DNA from: Citrobacter telavivensis
GTDB taxonomy: Bacteria; Pseudomonadota; Gammaproteobacteria; Enterobacterales; Enterobacteriaceae
Reading direction: 5' to 3'
DNA: 64,000 bases
Assembly (NCBI GenBank): GCA_009363175.1
Contig: CP045205.1
Coordinates: 2,418,001-2,482,000, forward strand
A model generated the notes under the pieces. That model saw only the letters and a list, made by a program, of their open reading frames with translations. It had not been told where the DNA came from and did no database searches. The translations under genes were made by a program, and so were the position numbers. Of the stretch, positions 43,903 through 52,511 are shown in pieces; within the stretch, counting starts at the first letter, position 1, and each line of letters starts with the position of its first letter.

Positions 43903-45297
43903 ATGACAAATCTAAAAAAGCGCGAACGGGCCAAAACCAATGCATCGTTAATCTCTATGGTGCAACGCTTTTCAGATATCACCATCATGTTTGGCGGGCT
44001 GTGGGTCGTCTGCAAAGTCAGTGGATTGCCTTTCCTGTATATGCACCTGTTGGTGGCGCTGATCACGTTGGTTGTTTTTCAGATGCTGGGCGGCATAACC
44101 GATTTCTATCGCTCATGGCGCGGCGTCAAAATTTTCACAGAACTGACACTTCTGCTGCAAAACTGGACGCTTAGCCTCGTCTTTACTGCCGGTCTGGTCG
44201 CGTTTAACGCCGATTTCGATAACCGTCTCGCCATCTGGCTGGCGTGGTATCTGCTGACCAGCGTCGGGCTGGTCTTTTGTCGGTCGTTTATCCGCTACGG
44301 TGCGGGCTGGCTGCGTCATCGTGGCTATAACACGCGCCGGGTGGCGGTCGCGGGCGATCTGCCTGCCGGACAGTCGCTGCTCGACAGTTTTCGCAATGAA
44401 CCGTGGCTGGGCTTTGAAGTGGTCGGCGTCTATCACGACCCGAAACCGGGTGGCGTAACGTCCGACTGGGCAGGGAACCTGGAACAGCTGGTTGAAGATG
44501 CCAAAGCGTCGCGGATTCATAACGTCTATATCGCCATGTCGATGTGCGACGGCGCGCGGGTGAAAAAACTGGTGCGCGAGCTGGCGGATACCACCTGTTC
44601 GGTGATCCTCATTCCGGACGTGTTTACCTTTAACATTCTGCATTCCCGTATCGAAGAGGTGAGCGGCGTGCCGGTGGTGCCACTGTATGACACGCCGCTG
44701 TCGGGTATTAACCGTCTGCTTAAGCGTGCGGAAGATATTGTGCTGGCATCGCTGATTCTGTTGCTGATCTCCCCGGTGCTGTGCTGCATTGCGCTGGCAG
44801 TGAAGCTGAGTTCGCCGGGGCCGATTATCTTTCGTCAGACCCGCTATGGCATGGACGGTAAACCAATCAAGGTGTGGAAGTTTCGCTCGATGAAGGTGAT
44901 GGAAAACGACAAGGTCGTTACGCAGGCGACGCAGAACGATCCGCGCGTCACCCGCGTGGGGAACTTCCTGCGTCGTACCTCGCTGGATGAACTGCCGCAG
45001 TTTATCAATGTGCTGACCGGCGGGATGTCCATCGTCGGGCCGCGCCCGCATGCGGTGGCGCATAACGAACAGTATCGTCAGCTGATTGAAGGCTACATGC
45101 TGCGCCATAAGGTCAAGCCGGGGATCACCGGCTGGGCGCAAATCAACGGCTGGCGCGGTGAGACCGACACGCTGGAGAAAATGGAAAAACGCGTGGAGTA
45201 CGATCTGGAGTACATCCGCGAGTGGAGCGTGTGGTTCGACATCAAGATCGTTTTTCTGACGGTGTTCAAGGGCTTTGTCAACAAAGCGGCGTACTGA
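43903..45297 (+). CDS. wcaJ: Undecaprenyl-phosphate glucose phosphotransferase WcaJ
   Basis: The product is 464 residues, a polyprenyl-phosphate hexose-1-phosphate transferase that starts colanic acid synthesis by loading Glc-1-P onto undecaprenyl phosphate. The N-terminal half has four membrane segments and a Rossmann-like domain (about 130-250). The membrane-bound catalytic domain is C-terminal, with the bacterial sugar transferase motifs KRAEDIVLA...SPGPIIFRQ, RRTSLDELPQFINVL (the DE pair) and KPGITGWAQ. Confidence 0.96.
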   Translation: MTNLKKRERAKTNASLISMVQRFSDITIMFGGLWVVCKVSGLPFLYMHLLVALITLVVFQMLGGITDFYRSWRGVKIFTELTLLLQNWTLSLVFTAGLVAFNADFDNRLAIWLAWYLLTSVGLVFCRSFIRYGAGWLRHRGYNTRRVAVAGDLPAGQSLLDSFRNEPWLGFEVVGVYHDPKPGGVTSDWAGNLEQLVEDAKASRIHNVYIAMSMCDGARVKKLVRELADTTCSVILIPDVFTFNILHSRIEEVSGVPVVPLYDTPLSGINRLLKRAEDIVLASLILLLISPVLCCIALAVKLSSPGPIIFRQTRYGMDGKPIKVWKFRSMKVMENDKVVTQATQNDPRVTRVGNFLRRTSLDELPQFINVLTGGMSIVGPRPHAVAHNEQYRQLIEGYMLRHKVKPGITGWAQINGWRGETDTLEKMEKRVEYDLEYIREWSVWFDIKIVFLTVFKGFVNKAAY

Positions 45298-45306
45298 GGA
45301 ACGGTT

Positions 45307-46785
45307 ATGAGCTTACGTGAAAAAACCATCAGCGGTGCGAAATGGTCGGCTATCGCCACGGTGATTATCATCAGCCTGGGGCTTATCCAGATGACGGTGC
45401 TGGCGCGGATCGTCGATAACCACCAGTTCGGCCTGCTGACCGTATCGCTGGTGATCATTGCGCTGGCCGATACGCTGTCTGACTTCGGTATTGCCAACTC
45501 CATTATTCAGCGCAAGGAGATAAGCCATCTTGAACTGACCACGCTGTACTGGCTGAACGTTGGGCTGGGGATTGTTGTCTGTGTGGCGGTGTTCCTGCTT
45601 AGTGATGTGATTGGCAATGTGCTGCATAACCCGGATCTGGTGCCGTTGATTAAAACGTTGTCGCTGGCGTTCGTGGCGATCCCGCACGGACAGCAGTTTC
45701 GCGCACTGATGCAGAAGGAACTGGAGTTCAACAAGATTGGGATGATTGAAACCAGCTCCGTGCTGGCGGGCTTTACGTTTACCGTCATCAGCGCCCATTT
45801 CTGGCCGCTGGCGATGACCGCCATTCTTGGCTACCTGGTCAACAGCGCGGTACGCACGCTGCTGTTTGGCTACTTTGGTCGCAAGATCTACCGTCCGGGC
45901 CTGCACTTTTCGCTGGCGTCCGTTTCGTCGAATTTGCGCTTTGGCGCGTGGCTGACGGCGGACAGCATTATCAACTACGTCAATACCAACCTTTCCACGC
46001 TGGTACTGGCGCGCATTCTCGGGGCCGGTGTCGCGGGGGGCTATAACCTGGCGTACAACGTAGCGGTGGTGCCGCCGATGAAGCTCAACCCGATCATCAC
46101 CCGCGTGCTGTTTCCTGCATTTGCCAAAATTCAGGACGACACACAGAAGCTGCGCGTGAACTTTTACAAGCTGCTTTCCGTGGTGGGGATCATTAACTTC
46201 CCGGCGCTGCTCGGCCTGATGGTGGTTGCCAATAACGTCGTGCCGCTGGTCTTTGGTGAAAAGTGGAACAGCATCATTCCCGTGCTGCAACTGCTGTGCG
46301 TGGTGGGGCTGCTGCGCTCGGTCGGCAATCCGATTGGTTCGCTGTTGATGGCGAAAGCGCGCGTGGATATCAGCTTTAAATTCAATGTTTTTAAAACGTT
46401 CCTGTTCATCCCGGCGATTATTGTTGGCGGGCACATGGCGGGCGCCATCGGCGTGACGCTGGGCTTCCTGCTGGTGCAAATCATCAACACCATTCTGAGC
46501 TACTTCGTGATGATCAAACCGGTGCTGGGTTCCAGCTATCGTCAGTACATCCTGAGCCTGTGGCTGCCGTTGTATCTCTCACTACCAACGCTGGCGGTGA
46601 GTTATGGGTTGGGCATTGCGCTACAGGGGCATCTGTCACTGGGCGTGCTGTTGGCGACACAGATTACCGCCGGTGTCCTGGCGTTCGCGGTGATGATCGT
46701 GCTCTCGCGCCACCCGCTGGTGGTGGAGATGAAGCGCCAGTTTTGCCGCAGCGAAAAAATGAAAGCCCTGCTTCGCGCAGGTTGA
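45307..46785 (+). CDS. wzxC: Colanic acid flippase WzxC
   Basis: The product is 492 residues, an integral membrane protein of the MOP superfamily with about 12-14 helices. It moves the lipid-linked colanic acid unit from the cytoplasmic to the periplasmic face of the inner membrane. It begins MSLREKTISGAKWSAIATV, a form shared with other Wzx proteins. A BIME array separates it from wcaK. Confidence 0.95.
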   Translation: MSLREKTISGAKWSAIATVIIISLGLIQMTVLARIVDNHQFGLLTVSLVIIALADTLSDFGIANSIIQRKEISHLELTTLYWLNVGLGIVVCVAVFLLSDVIGNVLHNPDLVPLIKTLSLAFVAIPHGQQFRALMQKELEFNKIGMIETSSVLAGFTFTVISAHFWPLAMTAILGYLVNSAVRTLLFGYFGRKIYRPGLHFSLASVSSNLRFGAWLTADSIINYVNTNLSTLVLARILGAGVAGGYNLAYNVAVVPPMKLNPIITRVLFPAFAKIQDDTQKLRVNFYKLLSVVGIINFPALLGLMVVANNVVPLVFGEKWNSIIPVLQLLCVVGLLRSVGNPIGSLLMAKARVDISFKFNVFKTFLFIPAIIVGGHMAGAIGVTLGFLLVQIINTILSYFVMIKPVLGSSYRQYILSLWLPLYLSLPTLAVSYGLGIALQGHLSLGVLLATQITAGVLAFAVMIVLSRHPLVVEMKRQFCRSEKMKALLRAG

Positions 46786-46796
46786 ACCTTACCGCC

Positions 46797-47145
46797 GCCA
46801 TCCGGCAAAACCATGCCTGATGACGCTGCGCTTATCAGGCCTACAGGGCGCATGGCGCTTCGGTTATCGGACCGGGAAATAACGCTGTAGGCCGGATAAG
46901 GCGATAGCCGCCATCCGGCAAACCATGCCTGATGACGCTGCGCTTATCAGGCCTACGGGACGCATGGCGCTTCGGTTATCGGACCGGGAAATAACGCTGT
47001 AGGTCGGATAAGGCGATAGCCGTCATCCGGCAAACCATGCCTGATGACGCTGCGCTTATCAGGCTCACGGGGCGCATGGCGCTGCGGTTATCGGACCGGG
47101 AAATAACGCTGTAGGCCGGATAAGGCGATAGCCGCCATCCGGCAA
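46797..47145 (+). repeat. BIME tandem array, about three copies of a 112-bp unit
   Basis: The marker CATGCCTGATGACGC occurs at 46812, 46924 and 47036, exactly 112 bp apart. Each unit carries CTTATCAGGC..., GGTTATCGGACCGGGAAATA and GTAGG(C/T)CGGATAAGGCGATAGCC, i.e. two or three REP palindromes with a constant linker. A final partial copy ends at CCATCCGGCAA. Only a few substitutions separate the copies, so the expansion is recent. It lies inside the colanic acid operon between wzxC and wcaK. Confidence 0.92.
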
Positions 47146-47163
47146 CGATTTTACGAGGGTGAA

Positions 47164-48444
47164 ATGAAATTACTGATTCTGGGCAACCATACCTGCGGCA
47201 ACCGTGGCGATAGCGCGATTCTGCGCGGCCTGCTGGACGCCATTAACCGCCTCGAACCTGATGCGGAAGTGGACGTCATGAGCCGCTACCCGGTGAGTTC
47301 GTCCTGGCTTTTGAATCGTCCGGTGATGGGCGATCCGCTTTTTTTACAGATGAAACAGCACAACAGCGCGGCTGGCGTGGTGGGGCGGGTGAAAAAAGTC
47401 CTCCGCCGTCGCTACCAGCACCAGGTGCTGCTTTCCCGCGTTACCGATACCGGCAAGCTGCGAAATATCGCGATTGCTCAGGGCTTTACCGACTTCGTGC
47501 GTCTGCTCTCGGGCTATGATGCCATCATCCAGGTGGGCGGTTCGTTCTTCGTCGATCTGTACGGCGTCCCACAGTTTGAACACGCGCTGTGTACCTTTAT
47601 GGCGAAAAAACCGCTGTACATGGTAGGCCACAGCGTGGGGCCGTTCCAGGATCCTCAGTTCAACCAGTTGGCTAATTACGTTTTCGGTCACTGTGACGCG
47701 CTGATCCTGCGCGAATCCGTCAGTCTGGAACTAATGAAACGCAGTGAAATCACCACGGATAACGTTGAACACGGCGTGGATACCGCGTGGCTGGTGGATC
47801 ATCACGAGGCGGACTTTGAACCAGGGTATGCCGTTCAGCACTGGTTGACGGTGGCGGCGCAGCAGAAGACGGTGGCGATCACCCTGCGTGAACTTGCTCC
47901 GTTTGATAAACGTCTGGGCACCACTCAGCAGGCTTATGAGAAGGCCTTCGCTGGCGTGGTAAACCGCATTCTGGATGAGGGGTATCAGGTTATCGCGCTG
48001 TCCACCTGTACCGGCATCGACAGCTATAACAAAGACGATCGCATGGTGGCGCTGAATCTGCGCCAGCACGTCAGCGATCCGTCGCGCTACCACGTGGTGA
48101 TGGATGAACTGAACGACCTTGAGATGGGCAAGATCCTTGGCGCATGCGACCTGACGGTTGGTACGCGCCTGCACTCCGCGATTATCTCGATGAACTTCGC
48201 AACGCCTGCGATTGCCATTAACTACGAACACAAATCGGCAGGCATCATGCAGCAGTTGGGGATGCCGGAGATGGCGATAGATATTCGTCACCTGCTGGAT
48301 GGCAGTCTGCAAGCGATGGTGGCGGATACGCTGGGACAATTACCGCAGATCAATGAGCGCCTTGCACAGGCGGTGCGTCGCGAACGCGAGCAGGGATACC
48401 GCATGGTGGAATCGGTGTTAACACGCATCGGGGAGGGGAAATGA
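47164..48444 (+). CDS. wcaK: Colanic acid pyruvyltransferase-family protein WcaK
   Basis: The product is 426 residues of the polysaccharide pyruvyl transferase family (CsaB/WcaK). It opens LLILGNHTCGNRGDSAIL and has the conserved late motifs IIQVGGSFF and GTRLHSAIISM. It probably adds the pyruvate ketal to the terminal galactose of colanic acid using phosphoenolpyruvate. Its end overlaps wcaL by 4 bases. Confidence 0.93.
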   Translation: MKLLILGNHTCGNRGDSAILRGLLDAINRLEPDAEVDVMSRYPVSSSWLLNRPVMGDPLFLQMKQHNSAAGVVGRVKKVLRRRYQHQVLLSRVTDTGKLRNIAIAQGFTDFVRLLSGYDAIIQVGGSFFVDLYGVPQFEHALCTFMAKKPLYMVGHSVGPFQDPQFNQLANYVFGHCDALILRESVSLELMKRSEITTDNVEHGVDTAWLVDHHEADFEPGYAVQHWLTVAAQQKTVAITLRELAPFDKRLGTTQQAYEKAFAGVVNRILDEGYQVIALSTCTGIDSYNKDDRMVALNLRQHVSDPSRYHVVMDELNDLEMGKILGACDLTVGTRLHSAIISMNFATPAIAINYEHKSAGIMQQLGMPEMAIDIRHLLDGSLQAMVADTLGQLPQINERLAQAVRREREQGYRMVESVLTRIGEGK

Positions 48445-49661
48445 AGGTCAGCTTCTTTTTACTGAAATTTCCGCTGTCGTCGGAAACCTTCGTCCTCAAT
48501 CAAATTACCGCGTTTATCGATATGGGCTTTGACGTTGAGATTGTCGCCCTACAGAAAGGCGATACGCAAAATACGCATGCCGCCTGGGAAAAATATGGTC
48601 TGGCGGCCAGAACACGCTGGTTGCAGGATGAACCGCAGGGACGCCTGGCAAAACTGCGCTCTCGGGCAATAAAAACGCTGCCGGGGTTGCACCGGGCGGC
48701 AACGTGGAAATCACTTAACTTCACCCGCTATGGTGATGAGTCGCGTAATCTGATCCTCTCGTCGATCTGTGCGCAGGTGAGTAAACCGCTGCGTGCGGAT
48801 GTCTTTATCGCTCACTTCGGTCCGGCAGGCGTGACGGCGGCGAAGCTGCGCGAGCTGGGGGTCATTCAGGGCAAGATTGCAACGATTTTCCACGGCATCG
48901 ATATTTCCAGTCGGGACGTCCTTAACCATTACACACCGGAGTACCAGCAACTGTTCCGCCGTGGCGACCTGATGCTGCCGATTAGCGATCTCTGGGCTGG
49001 ACGGCTGAGAAGCATGGGCTGTCCTCCCGAGAAGATTGCCGTTTCGCGAATGGGCGTGGATATGACGCGCTTTACACACCGGCCAGTGAAAGCACCCGGC
49101 ACGCCGCTGGAGATTATCTCTGTTGCACGACTGACCGAGAAAAAAGGGCTGCATGTGGCGATAGAGGCCTGTCGCCAGTTGAAGGAGCAGGGCGTGGCGT
49201 TTCGCTATCGCATTCTGGGCATCGGTCCCTGGGAGCGGCGGTTGCGCACGCTGATTGAGCAGTATCAGCTTGACGATGTGATTGATATGCCGGGCTTTAA
49301 GCCCAGCCATGAAGTGAAAACGATGCTGGATAACGCGGATGTCTTTCTTCTGCCGTCGATCACCGGTGCGGATGGCGACATGGAAGGGATCCCGGTGGCG
49401 CTGATGGAAGCGATGGCGGTGGGGATCCCGGTGGTCTCTACCGTTCACAGCGGGATCCCGGAACTGGTGGATGCCGGAAAGTCTGGTTGGCTGGTGCCGG
49501 AAAACGATGCCCGGGCGCTGGCGCAACAGCTCGCCTCGTTCAGCCAATTTGACCGCCGTACGCTGGAACCCATTATTCAGCGCGCGCGTGAAAAAGTTGA
49601 ACATGATTTTAATCAGCAGGTGATCAATCGTCAGTTGGCCTGCCTGCTGCAAACGATGTAA
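48441..49661 (+). CDS. wcaL: Colanic acid glycosyltransferase WcaL (GT4)
   Basis: The product is 406 residues, a GT-B-fold family 4 transferase. The acceptor domain includes IAHFGPAGVTAAKL and FHGIDISSRD. The donor domain has SVARLTEKKGLHVAIEA, and the EX7E pair in EGIPVALMEAMAVGIPVVST. It acts late in the repeat unit, probably adding the terminal galactose that WcaK modifies. It overlaps wcaK by 4 bases (ATGA). Confidence 0.93.
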   Translation: MKVSFFLLKFPLSSETFVLNQITAFIDMGFDVEIVALQKGDTQNTHAAWEKYGLAARTRWLQDEPQGRLAKLRSRAIKTLPGLHRAATWKSLNFTRYGDESRNLILSSICAQVSKPLRADVFIAHFGPAGVTAAKLRELGVIQGKIATIFHGIDISSRDVLNHYTPEYQQLFRRGDLMLPISDLWAGRLRSMGCPPEKIAVSRMGVDMTRFTHRPVKAPGTPLEIISVARLTEKKGLHVAIEACRQLKEQGVAFRYRILGIGPWERRLRTLIEQYQLDDVIDMPGFKPSHEVKTMLDNADVFLLPSITGADGDMEGIPVALMEAMAVGIPVVSTVHSGIPELVDAGKSGWLVPENDARALAQQLASFSQFDRRTLEPIIQRAREKVEHDFNQQVINRQLACLLQTM

Positions 49662-49672
49662 ACCGAGGTTGT

Positions 49673-51076
49673 ATGCCAGAGAAAACACTCTCCCGACGTA
49701 CCTTCCTGACGGCAAGCTCCGCGCTTGCCGTACTTCCTGTCCTCCATTCTCCCTTTGCCCGCGCTATTGCGTCCCGTAAAACCGTCAACATTCAGGATTA
49801 CGATGCGAAAGACTGGATTGCCTCGTTTAAACAGGCCTTTAACGACGCCGGGACCGTCGTGGTGCCGGCGGGACTGGTGTGTGAGAACATCAATACCGGC
49901 ATTGTTATTCCACCGGGCAAAACGCTGCATGTGCTGGGCCGTCTGAGCGGCAACGGGCGCGGTCGCTTTGTGCTCCAGGATGCCTGCCAGGTGACTGGAG
50001 AGAAGGGCGGCAGCCTGCACAATATCACGCTGGATGTCCGCGGTTCCGACTGCGCAATTACCGGTCTTACGATGAGCGGTTTCGGGCCGGTGACACAAAT
50101 TTATATCGGCGGGAAAAAGCCGCGCGTGATGCGCAATCTGGTCATTGATCATCTCACCGTGACCCAGGCCAATTACGCGATACTGCGCCAGGGGTTCCAC
50201 AATCAGGTTGACGGTGCGCGTATTACTCACTGTCGCTTCAGTGATTTGCAGGGGGACGCCATCGAATGGAACGTCGCGATTAACGACAGCAATATCCTGA
50301 TTTCCGACCACGTGATTGAACGGATCAACTGTACCAACGGCAAGATTAACTGGGGGATAGGCATTGGGCTCGCGGGGAGCACTTATGACAACACCTATCC
50401 CGAACAGCAGACGGTCAAAAACTTTGTGGTTGCCAACATTACCGGATCAGATTGTCGGCAGCTGGTACATGTCGAAAACGGCAAACATTTTGTTATTCGC
50501 AATGTTAAGGCGAAGAACATCACCCCGGATTTCAGCAAGAAGGCGGGCATCGACAATGCGACGGTCGCCATTTACGGCTGCGATAATTTTGTGATTGATA
50601 ATATCAACATGGTCGACAGTGCCGGGATGCTCATTGGCTATGGCGTGGTTAAAGGGAAATATCTCTCCATCCCACAAAATTTCAAACTCAATAATATCTC
50701 CCTCGATAACACGCAGCTTGAATACACATTGCGCGGCATTCAAATTTCGTCGGGTAATGCGACCTCTTTCGTTGCACTGACCAACATCGAGATGAAGCGG
50801 GCGACGTTGGAGTTGCACAATCAGCCCCAGCATCTCTTTCTGCGCAATATCAAGGTGATGCAGGAATCAGCAACCGGTCCGGCGCTGAAAATGCACTTTG
50901 ACCTGCGTAAAGACGTACGCGGCAAGTTCATGGCAAAAGACGACACGTTGCTGTCGCTGGCGAACGTGCACGCGGTGAATGAGAAAGGGCAAAGTTCAGT
51001 GGATATCGACCGGATAAACCATCATGTAGTGAATGTTGATGCGATCAACTTCCGGTTGCCGGAGGGGAGGGGGTGA
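49673..51076 (+). CDS. wcaM: Colanic acid protein WcaM, exported beta-helix protein
   Basis: The product is 467 residues. The N-terminus MPEKTLSRRTFLTASSALAV is a twin-arginine signal (SRRTFL, hydrophobic stretch, then FARA for cleavage), so the folded protein should reach the periplasm by Tat. The rest is a pectate-lyase-like right-handed parallel beta-helix with recurring NIxxD and ILIS-type turns (about 100-430). That fold fits polysaccharide binding or lyase activity, but the function of WcaM is not established. Last gene of the operon. Confidence 0.9.
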   Translation: MPEKTLSRRTFLTASSALAVLPVLHSPFARAIASRKTVNIQDYDAKDWIASFKQAFNDAGTVVVPAGLVCENINTGIVIPPGKTLHVLGRLSGNGRGRFVLQDACQVTGEKGGSLHNITLDVRGSDCAITGLTMSGFGPVTQIYIGGKKPRVMRNLVIDHLTVTQANYAILRQGFHNQVDGARITHCRFSDLQGDAIEWNVAINDSNILISDHVIERINCTNGKINWGIGIGLAGSTYDNTYPEQQTVKNFVVANITGSDCRQLVHVENGKHFVIRNVKAKNITPDFSKKAGIDNATVAIYGCDNFVIDNINMVDSAGMLIGYGVVKGKYLSIPQNFKLNNISLDNTQLEYTLRGIQISSGNATSFVALTNIEMKRATLELHNQPQHLFLRNIKVMQESATGPALKMHFDLRKDVRGKFMAKDDTLLSLANVHAVNEKGQSSVDIDRINHHVVNVDAINFRLPEGRG

Positions 51077-51193
51077 TTTGCGACCATTCCTGGCAAAACC
51101 GGTCCATACTTAAGATTATGGCTACTGCAATTTAACACCGAGCGGCGTAGCATCAGTCACAAAGCAGCAATGATTTCCTCAACTAATTCATGC

Positions 51194-51221
51194 TGGCTAA
51201 AACGAGTCAAAAGGCTATAAT
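51194..51221 (+). promoter_or_regulatory. galF promoter candidate
   Basis: A consensus -10 TATAAT (51216-51221) lies 30 bp before the galF start. Only a poor -35 (TGGCTA at 51194, 3 of 6) is found at 16-17 bases, so the promoter is inferred from the -10 and its position in the 174-bp gap after wcaM. Confidence 0.5.
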
Positions 51222-51250
51222 TCAGCAACCATTTACAGGTGGATGAAATA

Positions 51251-52144
51251 ATGAGTAATTTGAAAGCAGTTATACCGGTAGCGGGTCTGGGTATGCACAT
51301 GTTGCCAGCCACCAAGGCAATTCCCAAAGAGATGCTGCCGATCGTCGACAAGCCAATGATTCAATACATCGTTGACGAAATTGTGGCTGCAGGGATCAAA
51401 GAAATCCTCCTGGTGACCCACGCGTCTAAAAACGCCGTTGAGAACCATTTCGACACCTCTTATGAACTAGAGTCACTCCTTGAGCAGCGCGTGAAGCGCC
51501 AACTGCTGGCGGAAGTGCAATCCATTTGTCCTCCGGGCGTCACCATCATGAACGTGCGCCAGGCGCAGCCGCTGGGGTTGGGTCACTCTATTCTCTGCGC
51601 GCGTCCGGCAATTGGTGATAACCCTTTTGTAGTCGTATTGCCTGATATCGTCATTGATAGCGCCAGTGCCGACCCACTGCGTTATAACCTTGCTGCGATG
51701 GTTGCGCGCTTTGAAGAAACAGGGCGTAGCCAGGTGCTGGCGAAACGTATGGCGGGCGATCTTTCCGAGTACTCTGTTATCCAGACGAAAGAGCCGCTGG
51801 ATAATGAAGGCAAGGTGAGCCGCATTGTCGAGTTTATTGAGAAACCGGATCAGCCGCAGACGCTGGATTCCGATCTCATGGCGGTAGGGCGTTATGTCCT
51901 CTCTGCGGATATCTGGGCCGAACTGGAAAGAACCGAACCAGGAGCCTGGGGCCGTATCCAGTTGACTGATGCAATTGCAGAACTGGCGAAAAAACAGTCT
52001 GTTGACGCCATGCTGATGACCGGCGACAGCTACGACTGCGGCAAGAAATTGGGCTACATGCAGGCGTTTGTGAAATACGGACTGCGTAACCTGAAAGAAG
52101 GGCCGAAGTTCCGCAAAGGTATTGAGAAGTTGCTTAGCGAGTAA
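51251..52144 (+). CDS. galF: UTP-glucose-1-phosphate uridylyltransferase-like protein GalF
   Basis: The product is 297 residues, homologous to GalU but with little or no activity of its own in E. coli, where it is proposed to modulate GalU and raise UDP-glucose levels. The nucleotide-binding opening VIPVAGLGMHMLPATKAIPKE has methionine and histidine (GMHML) in place of the GalU residues GTRML, the usual mark of GalF. The GTG at 51239 is in frame but the ATG at 51251 fits the family and has GGTGG upstream. It marks the left border of O-antigen clusters in enterobacteria. Confidence 0.95.
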   Translation: MSNLKAVIPVAGLGMHMLPATKAIPKEMLPIVDKPMIQYIVDEIVAAGIKEILLVTHASKNAVENHFDTSYELESLLEQRVKRQLLAEVQSICPPGVTIMNVRQAQPLGLGHSILCARPAIGDNPFVVVLPDIVIDSASADPLRYNLAAMVARFEETGRSQVLAKRMAGDLSEYSVIQTKEPLDNEGKVSRIVEFIEKPDQPQTLDSDLMAVGRYVLSADIWAELERTEPGAWGRIQLTDAIAELAKKQSVDAMLMTGDSYDCGKKLGYMQAFVKYGLRNLKEGPKFRKGIEKLLSE

Positions 52145-52181
52145 GTTTAAAAAATAGACGTCCCGACAGGCGTAAAAAATA

Positions 52182-52241
52182 ACGGTAGTCAACATTCGGC
52201 GCGGCGATGCAAGTATGCCTGGAATGTTGCTGCCGTTTTTC
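52182..52241 (+). terminator. galF terminator
   Basis: A long stem, ACGGTAGTCAACATTC pairing with GAATGTTGCTGCCGT (two imperfections), has a 20-odd base loop and ends in a TTTTTC run at 52236-52241. It lies 37 bp after the galF stop. Confidence 0.75.
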
Positions 52242-52407
52242 TATTTTAGAAAAAGATTTGTGATTTCATTGGTTTAACTACAAAATTTAGCACCGCTTTT
52301 TATAAGATTTCTTCTTGTTTCTGACATCAATTGGTAAGACAATTAGCGTTTGAGTTTTGAGGCTTTGCGGCAGAGAAAGCAGAGCTTAACACGTCTGTGA
52401 GAGTACG

Positions 52408-52446
52408 CAGTGCACTGGTAGCTGTAAAGCCAGGGGCGGTAGCGTG
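52408..52446 (+). promoter_or_regulatory. JUMPstart with ops element of the O-antigen cluster
   Basis: A 39-bp element begins CAGTGCACTGGTAGCTG and ends with the perfect ops core GGCGGTAGCGTG (52435-52446). It is closer to the JUMPstart consensus than the one ahead of wza. RfaH loaded here would carry transcription through the long AT-rich cluster. Confidence 0.95.
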
Positions 52447-52511
52447 TCTGAATAATGAACAATGGAAATAAAATCATATAGCTTTAATTTAATACAGGAA
52501 GGAAATTTCTA

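Larger units (their letters stand above)
52145..52511. promoter_or_regulatory. galF to wzx intergenic region with O-antigen promoter
   Basis: 367 bp without a gene. It contains the galF terminator (52182-52241), then AT-rich sequence with a possible -10 TATAAG (52301-52306) lacking a good -35, and the JUMPstart/ops (52408-52446). The wzx ribosome site AGGAAGGAAA follows. The main O-antigen promoter should lie between the terminator and JUMPstart, as in other enterobacteria. Confidence 0.7.

Noticed and set aside
46797..47145. CRISPR array
   Set aside because: The regular 112-bp repeats contain REP palindromes with near-identical linkers rather than unique spacers, and no cas genes are near.
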